Notes: a model not told the origin generated them from the letters alone. Shown: positions 17,001 to 25,053, counted from the stretch's first letter. The stretch: DNA of 64,000 nucleotides from Gemmatimonadota bacterium (GCA_022826565.1 JAJDUP010000034.1:1-64000), one strand, 5' to 3'. A program made the numbers and translations.

Positions 17001-18127
17001 AGCTCCCGATCCTGAGATCCTTGCTGGACGCGGCCATGTCGCACGGGGACAGGACACAATTCCTGGATGTGCTCGAAACGAAACTGGACTACAGGAGCAT
17101 GAACTCTGGTCAGCGGGTCTACTGGCTCACAGCGGCGCTATTCGTGCGGCCGGAGACGTACGGGGACCGGTTGGAAGCATATGTTTCCGGCAGGAACCGC
17201 CGAGTCCAACGGTTGGCGGAAATGCTGGATGCCGTCCCGCGTGACTCAGTAGAGCCATGGGACGCGACCGTCCTCGAAAGGCTGGTTCGCCTGATCGGGC
17301 CCTACTCCGTCCAACCGCCCGCAGGCGAGGTCTACTCGATGACGTGGCCGATACAAGCTGACCGGACTCTTCACGGCATCATCGATCGACTCGCGAAGGA
17401 TACTTCAAATGCCGCCAGTCACGCGCTCGAGGCCCTGGCCGCAGACGATCGACTCGTCGACTGGCGGTCCCTGTTGCTTGATCGTCTCCATCGGCAGAAG
17501 AGCATCAGTCGCGAAGCCAGATACGCGCATCCAGACCTCGATCAGGTCGCCGCGGTCCTGGACAACGGTCGCCCCGCCCGTGCAGCCGACCTCTGGGCGC
17601 TCACCATCGATTTGTTGCATCAACTCGCCGAGAGGATCCAGGACGGGGCCACATCAGACTGGCGCCAGTACTGGAATGTCGACAAGTACAATCGGCCAGA
17701 ACAACCAAAACCGGAGAATGCATGCCGGGATGCCTTGCTGTCCGATCTGGAGCAGGCGTTGGCGCATTTTGGGGTGGAGGGCACCAAGGAGGGCCCATAC
17801 GCAGACGACAAGCAATCTGACATTCGAGCCTCAATCCCCGGTAGCAACGTGCCTATCGAAATCAAACGAAGCTGCCATCGCGAACTCTGGAGCGCGGCGC
17901 ACACCCAGCTGATCGCCAAATACACCCGCGATCCCGGCGCCGACGAATACGGCATCTACCTGGTGTTCTGGTTCGGCGATGCCGAACGTTGCAGGCCCAC
18001 CCCTCGATCCGGTCCAAAGCCCAAGTCGGCCCCGGAACTGGAACAAGCCCTGCTGGAGACCCTCACGGATGCTGAACGCCGCAAGATCGCGGTCTGCGTA
18101 ATCGACGTGTCAAAACCCGACGGGTGA
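14006..18127 (+). CDS. Giant NACHT-like NTPase with C-terminal PD-(D/E)XK nuclease (candidate defence protein)
   Basis: This 1,373-residue protein starts at an ATG overlapping the upstream stop (ATGA). Residues 40-215 form a STAND/NACHT-like NTPase: Walker A GSPGSGKT (49-56), Walker B LYIDGLDE (90-97) with the double-acidic NACHT signature, a sensor-like SCRE with R129, and a winged-helix-like GLLRNPLNLEML (191-202). Residues about 240-1230 are a long, mostly helical region with Leu/Ala repeats, resembling HEAT or TPR solenoids but without a clean consensus. The last 135 residues have a nuclease core: D1272, E1285-I-K1287, then a Q-L-x3-KY helix and strand YGIYLVFWFG. Known bacterial NACHT and Avs proteins usually have the effector at the N-terminus; here it is C-terminal. 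Codon use is visibly less GC-biased than in neighbouring genes, suggesting transfer. Anti-phage function is inference. Confidence 0.72.
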   Translation: MKHFVERTCTVIHERGKKPDQSTESPLPDEPESRPLESFRDEPAYVLLGSPGSGKTDAFKHEARHEAVEPITARDFRTLDPDPDWQDQTLYIDGLDETRAGSADGHTPFDAIRARLQALGRPRFRLSCREADWFGANDRERLKAVAPNGEVLVLRLDPLSDQGILDILDKNLGVEDPQGFVEAARQRGVDGLLRNPLNLEMLAAAVGDNPWPRTRTETFGLACRKLVYEKNPEHQIAWSGTANTTELLDTAGDLCSTLLLAGKAGVTLPGTAVNPDHPQTERVPRVDQHLLSRVLDTDLFALSGEGRLEPAHRQLAEFLAARRIAALIDNGLPVRRVLSVMSGCDGGIISEFRGLASWLAAQCKVARREVIERDPLGTVLHGDVQDFSPPEKRLVLQTLKAEADRNPWLDGGTNLDSPLGCLVDPDLEGDFRQVLADPARHEAHESFVLLILQAVRAGTPMPGLAEPLMAMVRDDSWSMTVRCAALEAYLRTGEDDPRVAGVLRELLDDVYSGAVTTRNDDLLGTLLTELYPDVLPVTDLVGYLREPARRNLWTRYGVFWTSHVRERSTIEQMVQLLDLLVAPMERVRSESGDSPLGIDLVVRPPVVLLRHLLERSPESLSREQLLHWLDFAGWLGWELEFSYGGVIGDAELFRTWLGERPEVQKAIIQDGANRCRGNRHFFPCMDNVRRSLFGAAPPQDYGVWCADRALGANNDEVAGWFVWEAAEFVQSEKGREPDRQAEVAEKLRGDVGLTRRFESRLVALQEHSRLEEGLDSTPRPRPLPADGRFDELRGWVEINSVALHGNECRPDVLHTLATAYLDGFADVQGENPEERMRFLLGPDDDLLGAAMAGLRGTLHRADLPKWTEVAQLAAQGPTHYLAYPFMVALEELPRTMEGSDFRLSDSQARLALAIHFAVPGRRHLHGSESPPRWLRNCLVHTPHIVAEVWTRCAGAQLRNGETWLADAHRLAREPEYAELARVASVPLLGAFPVRCATGQLPILRSLLDAAMSHGDRTQFLDVLETKLDYRSMNSGQRVYWLTAALFVRPETYGDRLEAYVSGRNRRVQRLAEMLDAVPRDSVEPWDATVLERLVRLIGPYSVQPPAGEVYSMTWPIQADRTLHGIIDRLAKDTSNAASHALEALAADDRLVDWRSLLLDRLHRQKSISREARYAHPDLDQVAAVLDNGRPARAADLWALTIDLLHQLAERIQDGATSDWRQYWNVDKYNRPEQPKPENACRDALLSDLEQALAHFGVEGTKEGPYADDKQSDIRASIPGSNVPIEIKRSCHRELWSAAHTQLIAKYTRDPGADEYGIYLVFWFGDAERCRPTPRSGPKPKSAPELEQALLETLTDAERRKIAVCVIDVSKPDG

Positions 18128-18152
18128 CGCCCTGCCAACCCGCTGGGGCTCG

Positions 18153-18290
18153 GTTGTTCGCCAAAACCGGGTCGAAGTGGCGGACAAAACACCGATGCGG
18201 CTGTTTGTCCGCCAGAATCGGGCCAAACTGGCCGACAAACCACCAGCGGACCCGTTTGTCCGCCACTATCGGCCAAATCTGGCCAACAAC
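18153..18290. repeat. Three tandem ~50-bp palindromic units between convergent genes
   Basis: Three imperfect units begin at 18153, 18203 and 18254. Each opens with GTTTGTCCGCCA or a close variant and, about 14 bases later, has the inverse TGGCNGACAAAC, so every unit can form a stem of 10-12 bp. Units also pair with each other: TGGCGGACAAA at 18178-18188 with TTTGTCCGCCA at 18204-18214. The array lies between the stop of the NACHT-nuclease gene and the stop of trxB. It could be a bidirectional transcription barrier or a REP/MITE-like element marking the end of the accessory operon. No T-tract follows. Confidence 0.7.
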
Positions 18291-18297
18291 CGCCCCC

Positions 18298-19260
18298 TCA
18301 CCCCCCGTGCGCCAGAAACCGCTCCGCTTCCAGCGCCGCCATGCACCCCGTCCCCGCCGCGGACACCGCCTGCCGGTAGTAGTCGTCCATCACATCGCCC
18401 GCCGCGAACACGCCCGGCACATTCGTCTCGGTGCGCCAAGCCGTCGGCAGCCGCACGTAGCCGTTCTCCTTGAGATCGATGTGGCCGCGCAGAAAGGCCG
18501 TGTTGGGGTCGTGCCCGATCGCGACGAACATGCCACCGACGGCGATCTCCGACTCTTCCCCCGTCACCGTGTCCCGCAGCCTGATGCCGCTGATCACCTC
18601 GTCGCCGAGCACTTCAGCGACGGTCTTGTTCCACAAAAAGCGGATCCTTTCGCTGGCAAGCGCCCTGTCCTGCATGATCTGGGAAGCCCGCAGCTCGTCG
18701 CGGCGATGAATCACCAGCACCTCGCTCGCGAACTTGGTCATGTAGAGGGCCTCCTCCATGGCACTGTCGCCGCCGCCCACCACCGCGATCACCTGGCCGC
18801 GGAAAAACGGCAGCGCCCCGTCGCACACCGCGCACGCGGACACGCCGCCCCCGCTCTGGGCCAGCCGCTCCTCGCCCGGCACGTCCAGCCAGCGGGCGTT
18901 GGCCCCGGTGGCGATCACGACCGTACGGGCCCGGACATCCTCGCCGCCCGACGTACGCAGCAGGAAGGGCCGGCTCGAGAAGTCGACCTCGACGATGTCC
19001 TCGGTGACGACGCGCGTGTCGAAGCGCATGGCCTGCTTCTTGAACTCCAGCATCATCTCGATGCCGCCGATGCCGTCGGCGAAGCCCGGGTAGTTCTCGA
19101 CGTCGGTGGTGAACATGAGCTGGCCGCCGGGGATCATGGTGCGGCTGCCGGCGCCTTCGTAGACGATGGGGTTGAGGTTGGCGCGGGCCCCGTAGATGGC
19201 GGCGGTCCAGCCGGCGGGACCGGAACCGACGATCACGAGGTTTTCAATATGGTCAGACAT
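18298..19260 (-). CDS. trxB: Thioredoxin-disulfide reductase
   Basis: This 320-residue flavoprotein reduces thioredoxin with NADPH in the cytoplasm. The FAD loop is VGSGPAGWTAAIYGARA (11-27), the redox-active disulfide is C143-A-V-C146-D, the NADPH loop is GGGDSAMEEALYM (162-174), and the second FAD contact is GVFAAGDVMDDYYRQAV near the C-terminus. Length is normal. The ATG at 19260 and a GTG nine bases upstream are both possible; neither has a clear Shine-Dalgarno, and I chose ATG because the FAD fold begins soon after it. It is the last gene of the long minus-strand run from 25053, 66 bases behind the AI-2E transporter gene. Confidence 0.95.
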   Translation of the reverse strand: MSDHIENLVIVGSGPAGWTAAIYGARANLNPIVYEGAGSRTMIPGGQLMFTTDVENYPGFADGIGGIEMMLEFKKQAMRFDTRVVTEDIVEVDFSSRPFLLRTSGGEDVRARTVVIATGANARWLDVPGEERLAQSGGGVSACAVCDGALPFFRGQVIAVVGGGDSAMEEALYMTKFASEVLVIHRRDELRASQIMQDRALASERIRFLWNKTVAEVLGDEVISGIRLRDTVTGEESEIAVGGMFVAIGHDPNTAFLRGHIDLKENGYVRLPTAWRTETNVPGVFAAGDVMDDYYRQAVSAAGTGCMAALEAERFLAHGG

Positions 19261-19326
19261 TGGGGTCACCGGGTTTTCAAGGTTGCGGGTGAATCGGTTG
19301 CGGGTGAATGAGTGTGCCGGCGCGCC

Positions 19327-20598
19327 TTATCGCGACAGGACGGTCCCTTCCTTATACAAGTCGGAGTTGCGGTAGCGTTCCAGTGCGCGCACCAGCAGCA
19401 GCTTGATCGCGACCGCCAGCGGCACGCCGATGAGCAGGCCCACGAAGCCGAAATAGAAGCCGCCCAGCGTGAGCGCGAGTACGATCCAGACCGGGTGCAG
19501 ACCGACCGAATCGCCGACGATCCTGGGGCTGATGACCGTGCTCTCCAGCGCCTGGGCCACGCCGTACACGGCCGCGACCTTGATGAGCGAAACGCCGATG
19601 CTCTCGCTGACCAGCGCCAGGATGATGGCGGGCACGAGCGACACCGCCACGCCCATGTACGGGATCACGCCGAGGACCGCCACCGTGGCGCCGAGGAGGA
19701 AGGCGTAGGGGAAGCCGGTGACAAGGAGCCCCAGCCAGGTGATGCCACCGGTGATCAGCGACGCCGAGACCTGTCCGCGCAGGTAGCGCGAGAGGAGGTC
19801 GTCGTAGTCGCGGGCGAAGCTGGTCACCCTGGGCCGCAGCTTGCCGGGCAGGAGGTTGCCCGCCCGCGCGACGATGTGGTCGTAGTCGCGCAGCAGGTAG
19901 AACATGAGCACGGGGGTGAGGACGAGGTAGCCGAGGACGGTGAGGAGCGAGCCGAACCCGCGGCCGAGACCGAGGACGGCGGCCCAGGCCTGCTCGGTGA
20001 GCTGCTCACGGCGGGATTCCAGGAAGTCGGTGACTGTCTGGGCGTCGAGCGCCTGGATCTGAGCCAGGACGGCGGCCTCGTCGACGAAGGGGATGTCGAA
20101 GCCGATGGATGTGGCGGTGAGGCCCTGCACCCAGACGGTGAGGCCCTCGAGGAAGCGCGGGGCCACCCCGATCAGCGAGCGGGCCTGCGCGACCAGCTCC
20201 GGCACGCCGACGATGAGCACCACCGCGCCCAGCGCCAGGAAGGGCACCAGGATGATGAAGATTGCGGCGGTGCGGCCGATGCGCGGGTGCTTCTCGATGC
20301 GGTCGGCGACCGGGTCGAGGATGTACGCGAGGACGAAGGCGAGGAAGAAGGGCGCGAGCAGGGACCCGGCGGTGCTGAGGATCCACAGGCAGACCAGGAT
20401 GGTCGCGACCGTTACCAGGAGCGCTTGGCCGCGCACGCCGCGGAAGGGCGTCAGCAGCGCGATGACCACGCAGTAGAGGAGGAAGGGGTTGAGCGCGCTT
20501 CTCATGCTGTAGATGAAGAAGGCGCCCGCCAGGATCAGCAGCGCAGCCTGCACGATGCGCCACACGGAGGAATCGCGTTTCAGTTCGTCGCGGCTCAC
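19327..20598 (-). CDS. AI-2E family transporter
   Basis: This 423-residue membrane protein of the AI-2E (TqsA/YhhQ-like, formerly UPF0118) family has about eight transmembrane segments. There are two closely paired N-terminal hairpins (residues 12-75), a soluble section around 120-200, and the conserved C-terminal block VLGVIPYMGVAVSLVPAIILAL followed by GDSVGLHPVWIVLALTLGGFYFGFVGLLIGVPLA, both in broken form here. The start is GTG at 20598, chosen because it overlaps the NUDIX stop (GTGA) and has the strong Shine-Dalgarno GAGGAGG. Family members export small molecules or act as Na+/H+ antiporters; the substrate here is unknown. Confidence 0.9.
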   Translation of the reverse strand: MSRDELKRDSSVWRIVQAALLILAGAFFIYSMRSALNPFLLYCVVIALLTPFRGVRGQALLVTVATILVCLWILSTAGSLLAPFFLAFVLAYILDPVADRIEKHPRIGRTAAIFIILVPFLALGAVVLIVGVPELVAQARSLIGVAPRFLEGLTVWVQGLTATSIGFDIPFVDEAAVLAQIQALDAQTVTDFLESRREQLTEQAWAAVLGLGRGFGSLLTVLGYLVLTPVLMFYLLRDYDHIVARAGNLLPGKLRPRVTSFARDYDDLLSRYLRGQVSASLITGGITWLGLLVTGFPYAFLLGATVAVLGVIPYMGVAVSLVPAIILALVSESIGVSLIKVAAVYGVAQALESTVISPRIVGDSVGLHPVWIVLALTLGGFYFGFVGLLIGVPLAVAIKLLLVRALERYRNSDLYKEGTVLSR

Positions 20599-21062
20599 CA
20601 GCCCTCCTCCTCGATTCTGGTGAGCGCGCGCCGGACGACCTCGCTCGTGTCCCGGTACGGTATGCGCTCGGCGGCATCGCGCACGGGCAGCCACTCACAC
20701 GCGGTGATTCCCTCGGCGCGCTGGGGGACGGGGTCGCCCGTCCGGCTGCGCATCAGGAAGAAGGTGCAGAACTTGTGGATCGTCTCGCCCTCGCATTCGA
20801 AGGTCCAGTCCACGGTGTCGATCTTCGGTCCGACCACCTCGGGCCTGATGCCGGTCTCTTCCTCCACCTCGCGCGCCGCGGTCTCGCGCAGGCTTTCGCC
20901 GCCCTCGATATGTCCCTTCGGCAGCGACCACTTCCCGTAGGGATCCCTGATCACCAGCGCATGCCAGTCGCCGGCCAGCAGTCGCACGACCACCCCGCCC
21001 GCGCTCCGTTCGATCCGCGCCGCCGTTCCGTTGCGCCCCCGTCCCCTCGCCACCGTTACCAT
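20595..21062 (-). CDS. NUDIX hydrolase
   Basis: This 155-residue cytoplasmic pyrophosphohydrolase has a complete Nudix box at residues 50-72: G-x5-E-x7-REVEEETGI, with the REVEEE metal-binding glutamates intact. An SAGGVVVR strand precedes it, and W-L-P-V-R-D plus a C-terminal helix RRALTRIEEE follow, as in Ap4A/diadenosine polyphosphate-type members. The ATG at 21062 sits 16 bases after the mlaD stop. Its own stop overlaps the GTG of the AI-2E gene by four bases. Substrate cannot be fixed from the motif alone. Confidence 0.9.
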   Translation of the reverse strand: MVTVARGRGRNGTAARIERSAGGVVVRLLAGDWHALVIRDPYGKWSLPKGHIEGGESLRETAAREVEEETGIRPEVVGPKIDTVDWTFECEGETIHKFCTFFLMRSRTGDPVPQRAEGITACEWLPVRDAAERIPYRDTSEVVRRALTRIEEEGW

Positions 21063-21078
21063 GCGGACGCCACCACCT

Positions 21079-22065
21079 CTAGAAGATGGAGAAGCTGAGG
21101 TAGCGGCGCGGATTCTCCTGGATGTCCGCCAGAAGTGCGCGCAGTTCCTGAACAGCCTCGATCGCGCCCTCGGCCAGGGTGGGATCGCCCAGCAGCTTGC
21201 CCACCGACCCATCGCCGGTCTCGGCGGCGGCCAGCAGGACGTCGAAGCGGGCGAAGGTCGTGTCGGCCTGCTGGGCGGCGGCGCGCATGTCGCCCAGCGA
21301 CGAGTTCAGCTCGTCGGTCAGGGACCGCAGATTACTCAGCACCGCGCCCGCGTCGCCCAGCATCTCCCCCGCCCCGGCGCTCCCGATGATCGAATCGATC
21401 CGCTCGAACGAGGTCCTCGCCACGCGCGCCGCCGCGCCGAGTTCGGCGGCCGATGCGTTGACGCCCTCGGAGAGGTCCTCGAAACGAGCCGCCTGCTGGG
21501 CGATGATCTCGCTGAGCCCGTCGCTGACCTCCCCGATGTTCTCGATGGCGCTCCTGAGTTGCAGCGCGGTTTGCTCGGTGAACGCGATCTGGAACCGCTC
21601 CGAAATGACCGTGAGGTTCCTGGCGATCTCGTCCGCCGTCGCCGTGAGCCGCGAGAAGTCGGGAAGCGCGGCGCCTGGCAACACGCCGTCTTCGGGGTAG
21701 TCCACGAAGTAGGGCAGGTCGAGCTCGGTCAGACTGAGGATCTCCGCCTGCCAGTCGCCGAAAACGGACTCCGGGGCGAGGAGCACGGCCGCATCCGCGG
21801 GCAACACCAGCTCCGGACGCACGCTCATGTGGACCATCACCGCTTCGCCGCCCGGGGTCACGGCCACCGCGTCCACGCGTCCCACCGACACTCCGCGGAA
21901 CCTGACCGCCGCGCCCGCAACAAGCTGTCCCACGTTGGCCGTCGCGGCCCGCAGCTCCACCATGTCGCGCCTGAGTCCACCCTGCAGCCAGATCGTGCCC
22001 ACCACCCCGACCGCGATCCCGAGCAGCACCACCAGCCCCACGAGGGCCTCTCGCCTACGCTCCAT
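21079..22065 (-). CDS. MlaD/MCE-domain lipid transport protein
   Basis: This 328-residue protein has one N-terminal transmembrane helix (residues 8-28), an MCE domain (about 35-115) with the GAAVRFRGVSVGRVDAVAV core, and a long alpha-helical C-terminal region rich in Ala/Glu/Leu heptads. It should be anchored in the inner membrane and form the periplasmic ring of an Mla-type phospholipid transporter with the permease (22936-23718) and ATPase (22055-22849). The start at 22065 has a GGGAGGA ribosome site and overlaps the ATPase stop by 11 bases. The helical tail is longer than in E. coli MlaD, resembling needle- or tunnel-forming MCE proteins. Confidence 0.9.
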   Translation of the reverse strand: MERRREALVGLVVLLGIAVGVVGTIWLQGGLRRDMVELRAATANVGQLVAGAAVRFRGVSVGRVDAVAVTPGGEAVMVHMSVRPELVLPADAAVLLAPESVFGDWQAEILSLTELDLPYFVDYPEDGVLPGAALPDFSRLTATADEIARNLTVISERFQIAFTEQTALQLRSAIENIGEVSDGLSEIIAQQAARFEDLSEGVNASAAELGAAARVARTSFERIDSIIGSAGAGEMLGDAGAVLSNLRSLTDELNSSLGDMRAAAQQADTTFARFDVLLAAAETGDGSVGKLLGDPTLAEGAIEAVQELRALLADIQENPRRYLSFSIF

Positions 22066-22849
22066 GATCGTGTCCTCCCACGTTGATACCCTCGTTCTGC
22101 CACCCAACTCCGTAGTAGAGATCCGGATCGCCTTCCACGAACCCCCGCAGCACGGGGTCCGATGCCGCCCTGACCTCCGAGGGCGTTCCGGTGAATCTCG
22201 CCCGGCCGCCGTGCAGAAGCGTGATCCGGTCCGCGACCCTGAAGGCGCTGGTCATGTCGTGCGTCACCACGAGCCCCGTCACCCCGAGTTCGTCCCTCAT
22301 ACGGAGTATAAGCCGGTCGATGACCGACGTGGTCACGGGATCGAGCCCGGTGGTCGGCTCGTCATAGAGCAGATACTTCGGCGACGGGGCGATCGCACGC
22401 GCCAGACCGGCCCGCTTCCGCTGGCCTCCGCTCAGCTGGGCGGGATACCGGTCGCCCATGCCCGCGAGTTCGACGAGGGCCAGGCACTCTTCCACGCGCT
22501 TCGCGATGCGGAGACGATCCCACCCCGGCATCCGGCGCAGACCCATGCCCACGTTCTCGGCGATGGTCATGGAGTCGAAGAGGGCGGCGAACTGGAACAC
22601 GTAGCCAATCCGCTGGCGAAGCTGCGCAAGGCCGTGCCGATTCAGCTCCGGCACCGAGGTCCCGTCGACGACAACCGAGCCGGCGTCGGGGCGCAGCAGG
22701 CCGACGACGTGCTTCAGCAGGACCGACTTTCCGCTCCCGGAGGGCCCGACGATGGCCGCGGTCTCACCATCCTCGACCCGCATGGTGAAGCCCCTCAGCA
22801 CCTCCTTGGGCCCGAAGGCCTTCTCCACATCGACCAGCTGAATACTCAT
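22055..22849 (-). CDS. Mla-type ABC transporter ATP-binding protein
   Basis: This 264-residue ATPase of the MlaF family has Walker A GPSGSGKS at 35-42, Q-loop FQFAALFDSMTI, signature LSGGQRKRAGLARA, Walker B YLLYDEPTTGLDP, and switch histidine in VVTHDM. The LFDSMTIAENVG stretch after the Q-loop is characteristic of the MlaF/Ttg2A group. It powers lipid transfer between outer and inner membrane together with the adjacent permease and MCE protein. Gene order mlaE-mlaF-mlaD on the minus strand is conserved, although mlaB and mlaC homologues are not seen nearby. Confidence 0.94.
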   Translation of the reverse strand: MSIQLVDVEKAFGPKEVLRGFTMRVEDGETAAIVGPSGSGKSVLLKHVVGLLRPDAGSVVVDGTSVPELNRHGLAQLRQRIGYVFQFAALFDSMTIAENVGMGLRRMPGWDRLRIAKRVEECLALVELAGMGDRYPAQLSGGQRKRAGLARAIAPSPKYLLYDEPTTGLDPVTTSVIDRLILRMRDELGVTGLVVTHDMTSAFRVADRITLLHGGRARFTGTPSEVRAASDPVLRGFVEGDPDLYYGVGWQNEGINVGGHDHGA

Positions 22850-22935
22850 ATCGTACTCATGGCATACTCATCCACCAGCGATTCAGCCCGGATGCATCGC
22901 CGGTCGAATGCCGGGGGGATCCTGTGCACGGGCCG

Positions 22936-23718
22936 CTAAAGCAGCGTGGCCGCCCAGAAGGCGTCCAGACAGAGGATCAGCATGCTTGCGACAACCACGG
23001 TCCTGGTCGCGCTCCGTCCCACGCCCTCGGCCCCCCGCTCCGTCCGCAGTCCGAAATAGCACCCCACCCCGGTCACCACCGCGCCGAAGGAGACGGACTT
23101 GATGACGGCAAACCACACGTCCCAGGGAAGGAAGAAGAGACGCAGTCCCTTCACAAATTCCGGGGACGACATGTCCAGTAGCTGAAGCGCAGTGATCCAC
23201 CCGGACCCGATCCCCAGCGCGATCGCGAGCAGGACGACGATCGGGAACATCAGGATCGCGGCGAGTACCCGCGGCACCACCAGATATGCGAGCGGATCGT
23301 AGGCGAGCGTTTCGAGGGCATCGACCTGCTCGGTCACCCGCATCGTGCCGAGTTCGGCCGAGATGTTGGCACCGACGCGGCCGGCAAGGGTCAGGGCGGT
23401 CAGCACCGGCCCGAGCTCAAGGATCATCGTCTTGCCGACGAGCGTTCCGACGAAGTAGACCGGAATCGTGCCCGTCAGGGTGTACGACGCCTGGAGCGAC
23501 ATGACGATCCCCGTGAAGGTCGCGATGAAGAGCGCGATCGGAACCGACGCGACGCCGATCCGGGCCATCTGGGGCAGGAGGTGCGGCAGCCACACATCGG
23601 CGTTGCGCAGCGAGGCCGCCGAGGCCATGAGCAGCGCCCAGGCCTGTCCCATTCCCTGAAGAGCCGTGATTGTCCGGCCCCCAACGAGGGCGAGCGCCCC
23701 CGACACACGTTCGAGCAT
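22936..23718 (-). CDS. MlaE-type lipid ABC transporter permease
   Basis: This 260-residue integral membrane protein of the MlaE family has five to six hydrophobic segments and the conserved block ELGPVLTALTLAGRVGANISAELGTMRVTEQVDAL (split across residues about 125-160), the hallmark of this permease. A later LAYLVVPRVLAAILMFPIVV segment is also typical. It starts with the ATG at 23718, overlapping the stop of the upstream hypothetical gene by one base (TGATG). It works with the ATPase and MCE protein encoded just downstream. A gap of 86 bases separates it from the ATPase gene. Confidence 0.93.
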   Translation of the reverse strand: MLERVSGALALVGGRTITALQGMGQAWALLMASAASLRNADVWLPHLLPQMARIGVASVPIALFIATFTGIVMSLQASYTLTGTIPVYFVGTLVGKTMILELGPVLTALTLAGRVGANISAELGTMRVTEQVDALETLAYDPLAYLVVPRVLAAILMFPIVVLLAIALGIGSGWITALQLLDMSSPEFVKGLRLFFLPWDVWFAVIKSVSFGAVVTGVGCYFGLRTERGAEGVGRSATRTVVVASMLILCLDAFWAATLL

Positions 23719-24110
23719 CAGGAAAGATAGTCCTTCCAGCCGCCTTCGCCCCCGGAGCGGGCATTGGGCGCGAATCCGACGAGTGTGAAGCGCACGTTGG
23801 AGTTTGCAGACACGGTTGTTTCGTCGCCGCGCCACGTCACGGCAAGCTCGCAAATGCGGTCCGCGTCGGCTCGGACACTCGCCTCGACCAGGAGATCCTG
23901 CTGCCCGGACTCGATCGTGATGCGGAGCAGGCCGCCGGGATCGGCTGCGGGGATCCTCACCGGGTTCCGGAACAGGGTCTTGGTGGACTGCCTGCCCGAC
24001 GGCAGCTTGCGCGTCACCTTGATGCGGTCGAGCCAGTCGGGCGGATAGCTGATCCTGTACCGGAATCCCAGCTGGTCCGTACCGTCGGCGTCTCTGTTGT
24101 GGCGCGACAT
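23718..24110 (-). CDS. Hypothetical protein between M50 protease and mlaE
   Basis: I do not recognise this 130-residue protein. It has no signal peptide or membrane helix. The sequence is beta-rich: GFRYRISYPPDWLDRIKVTRKLPSGR, GLLRITIESGQQDLLVEASVR, ICELAVTWRGDETTVSANSNVRFTLVGF. An N-terminal polar segment and a C-terminal glycine-rich end are probably disordered. Both ends are coupled: it starts one base after the protease stop and ends in a TGATG overlap with mlaE. That tight coupling suggests a role linked to the lipid transport operon. The start at 24110 has the only suitable ATG. Confidence 0.7.
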   Translation of the reverse strand: MSRHNRDADGTDQLGFRYRISYPPDWLDRIKVTRKLPSGRQSTKTLFRNPVRIPAADPGGLLRITIESGQQDLLVEASVRADADRICELAVTWRGDETTVSANSNVRFTLVGFAPNARSGGEGGWKDYLS

Positions 24111-24111
24111 C

Positions 24112-25053
24112 TCACAACCTCAGGGGCGCGGGCGAGAAGCTGAGCAGGAGCAGCGCGAACGACGCCCACGCGAGGATCGTTCGTCCCCTTCCCAACGGCT
24201 CATCCTCGCTCGCGAGGTGCGGATGTGCCACCCGGCCCCGTCCGATCAGCAGGACCACGCCGCCCCAGAGCCACCAGCCCCACCAGATGAACCCCAGCGG
24301 CACCATGAGCAGGAGGAACGCCTGCGCCGCCGCCCGCTGTCTGCGGCCGGCCAGCGCATAGAGAATATGGCCGCCGTCGAGCTGGCCGAGGGGGAGCAGG
24401 TTCAGCGCGGTGACGAAGATGCCCAGCCACCCGGCAAAGGCGAGCGGATGCAGGAGCACCGCGGACCCGTTCTCGAAACCGGGAACCGCCAGGACGGCGG
24501 CGGCATGAAGGAGCGCGCTGCTGCCGATCCACACCGGCTCGGTAAGAAAGTACACGAGAAACGGGTAGAGTCCCCCCTGATTCCCCGCCAGCACCTCGGA
24601 AAGACGCAGGCCGATGACCAGCACCGGCAGCGAAAGAAGAAAGCTCACCGCCGGCCCAGCCACCCCGATGTCGAAGAGGACGGAGCGCCTGGGGATGAGG
24701 CCGCGGATCCGGATGAAGGCGCCCAGGGTGCCGACAAGGGAGAAGTAGGGGGGAAAGGGGATGAAGTAGGGCAGCGAGACGGGCACCCTGTGGCGGCGCG
24801 CGGCGAAGTAGTGGCCGAGCTCATGGCCCAGCAGGATGCCGACGAAGGTCAGCGCGAAAGGCAGTCCGGCCGCCAGCTCGGCGAGCCTCAACCGCGTGGG
24901 AACCGGAAACCACGAGCCGCCGATCCGGGTGAAGCGCGTGTCCAGCACATCGATCCCCGCCATGAAGCCTCCGGCGACGATCGCGCTGAACAGCGCCGCC
25001 AGAAACAGGGCCAGGTGCAGAGCGGTACGATTTCGAAAAGCCTTGACCTGCAT
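24112..25053 (-). CDS. Site-2 protease family (M50) zinc metalloprotease
   Basis: This 313-residue membrane protease has the zinc motif H77-E-L-G-H81 in a transmembrane helix and a distal LGQLDGGHILYAL carrying the third ligand aspartate, the M50 signature. There are about seven hydrophobic segments. Such enzymes cut substrates within the membrane; the small non-PDZ form here resembles the group found in plants (EGY-like) and many bacteria. The ATG at 25053 is preferred to a TTG 33 bases upstream, although neither has a strong ribosome site. It heads the minus-strand operon running to trxB and is divergent from rho, with 163 bases between the starts in which I could not define promoters. Confidence 0.85.
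   Translation of the reverse strand: MQVKAFRNRTALHLALFLAALFSAIVAGGFMAGIDVLDTRFTRIGGSWFPVPTRLRLAELAAGLPFALTFVGILLGHELGHYFAARRHRVPVSLPYFIPFPPYFSLVGTLGAFIRIRGLIPRRSVLFDIGVAGPAVSFLLSLPVLVIGLRLSEVLAGNQGGLYPFLVYFLTEPVWIGSSALLHAAAVLAVPGFENGSAVLLHPLAFAGWLGIFVTALNLLPLGQLDGGHILYALAGRRQRAAAQAFLLLMVPLGFIWWGWWLWGGVVLLIGRGRVAHPHLASEDEPLGRGRTILAWASFALLLLSFSPAPLRL

Noticed and set aside
18153..18290. The tandem repeats as a small CRISPR array
   Set aside because: Only three units, no constant repeat separated by unique spacers of fixed length, units are themselves palindromic and no cas gene is nearby.
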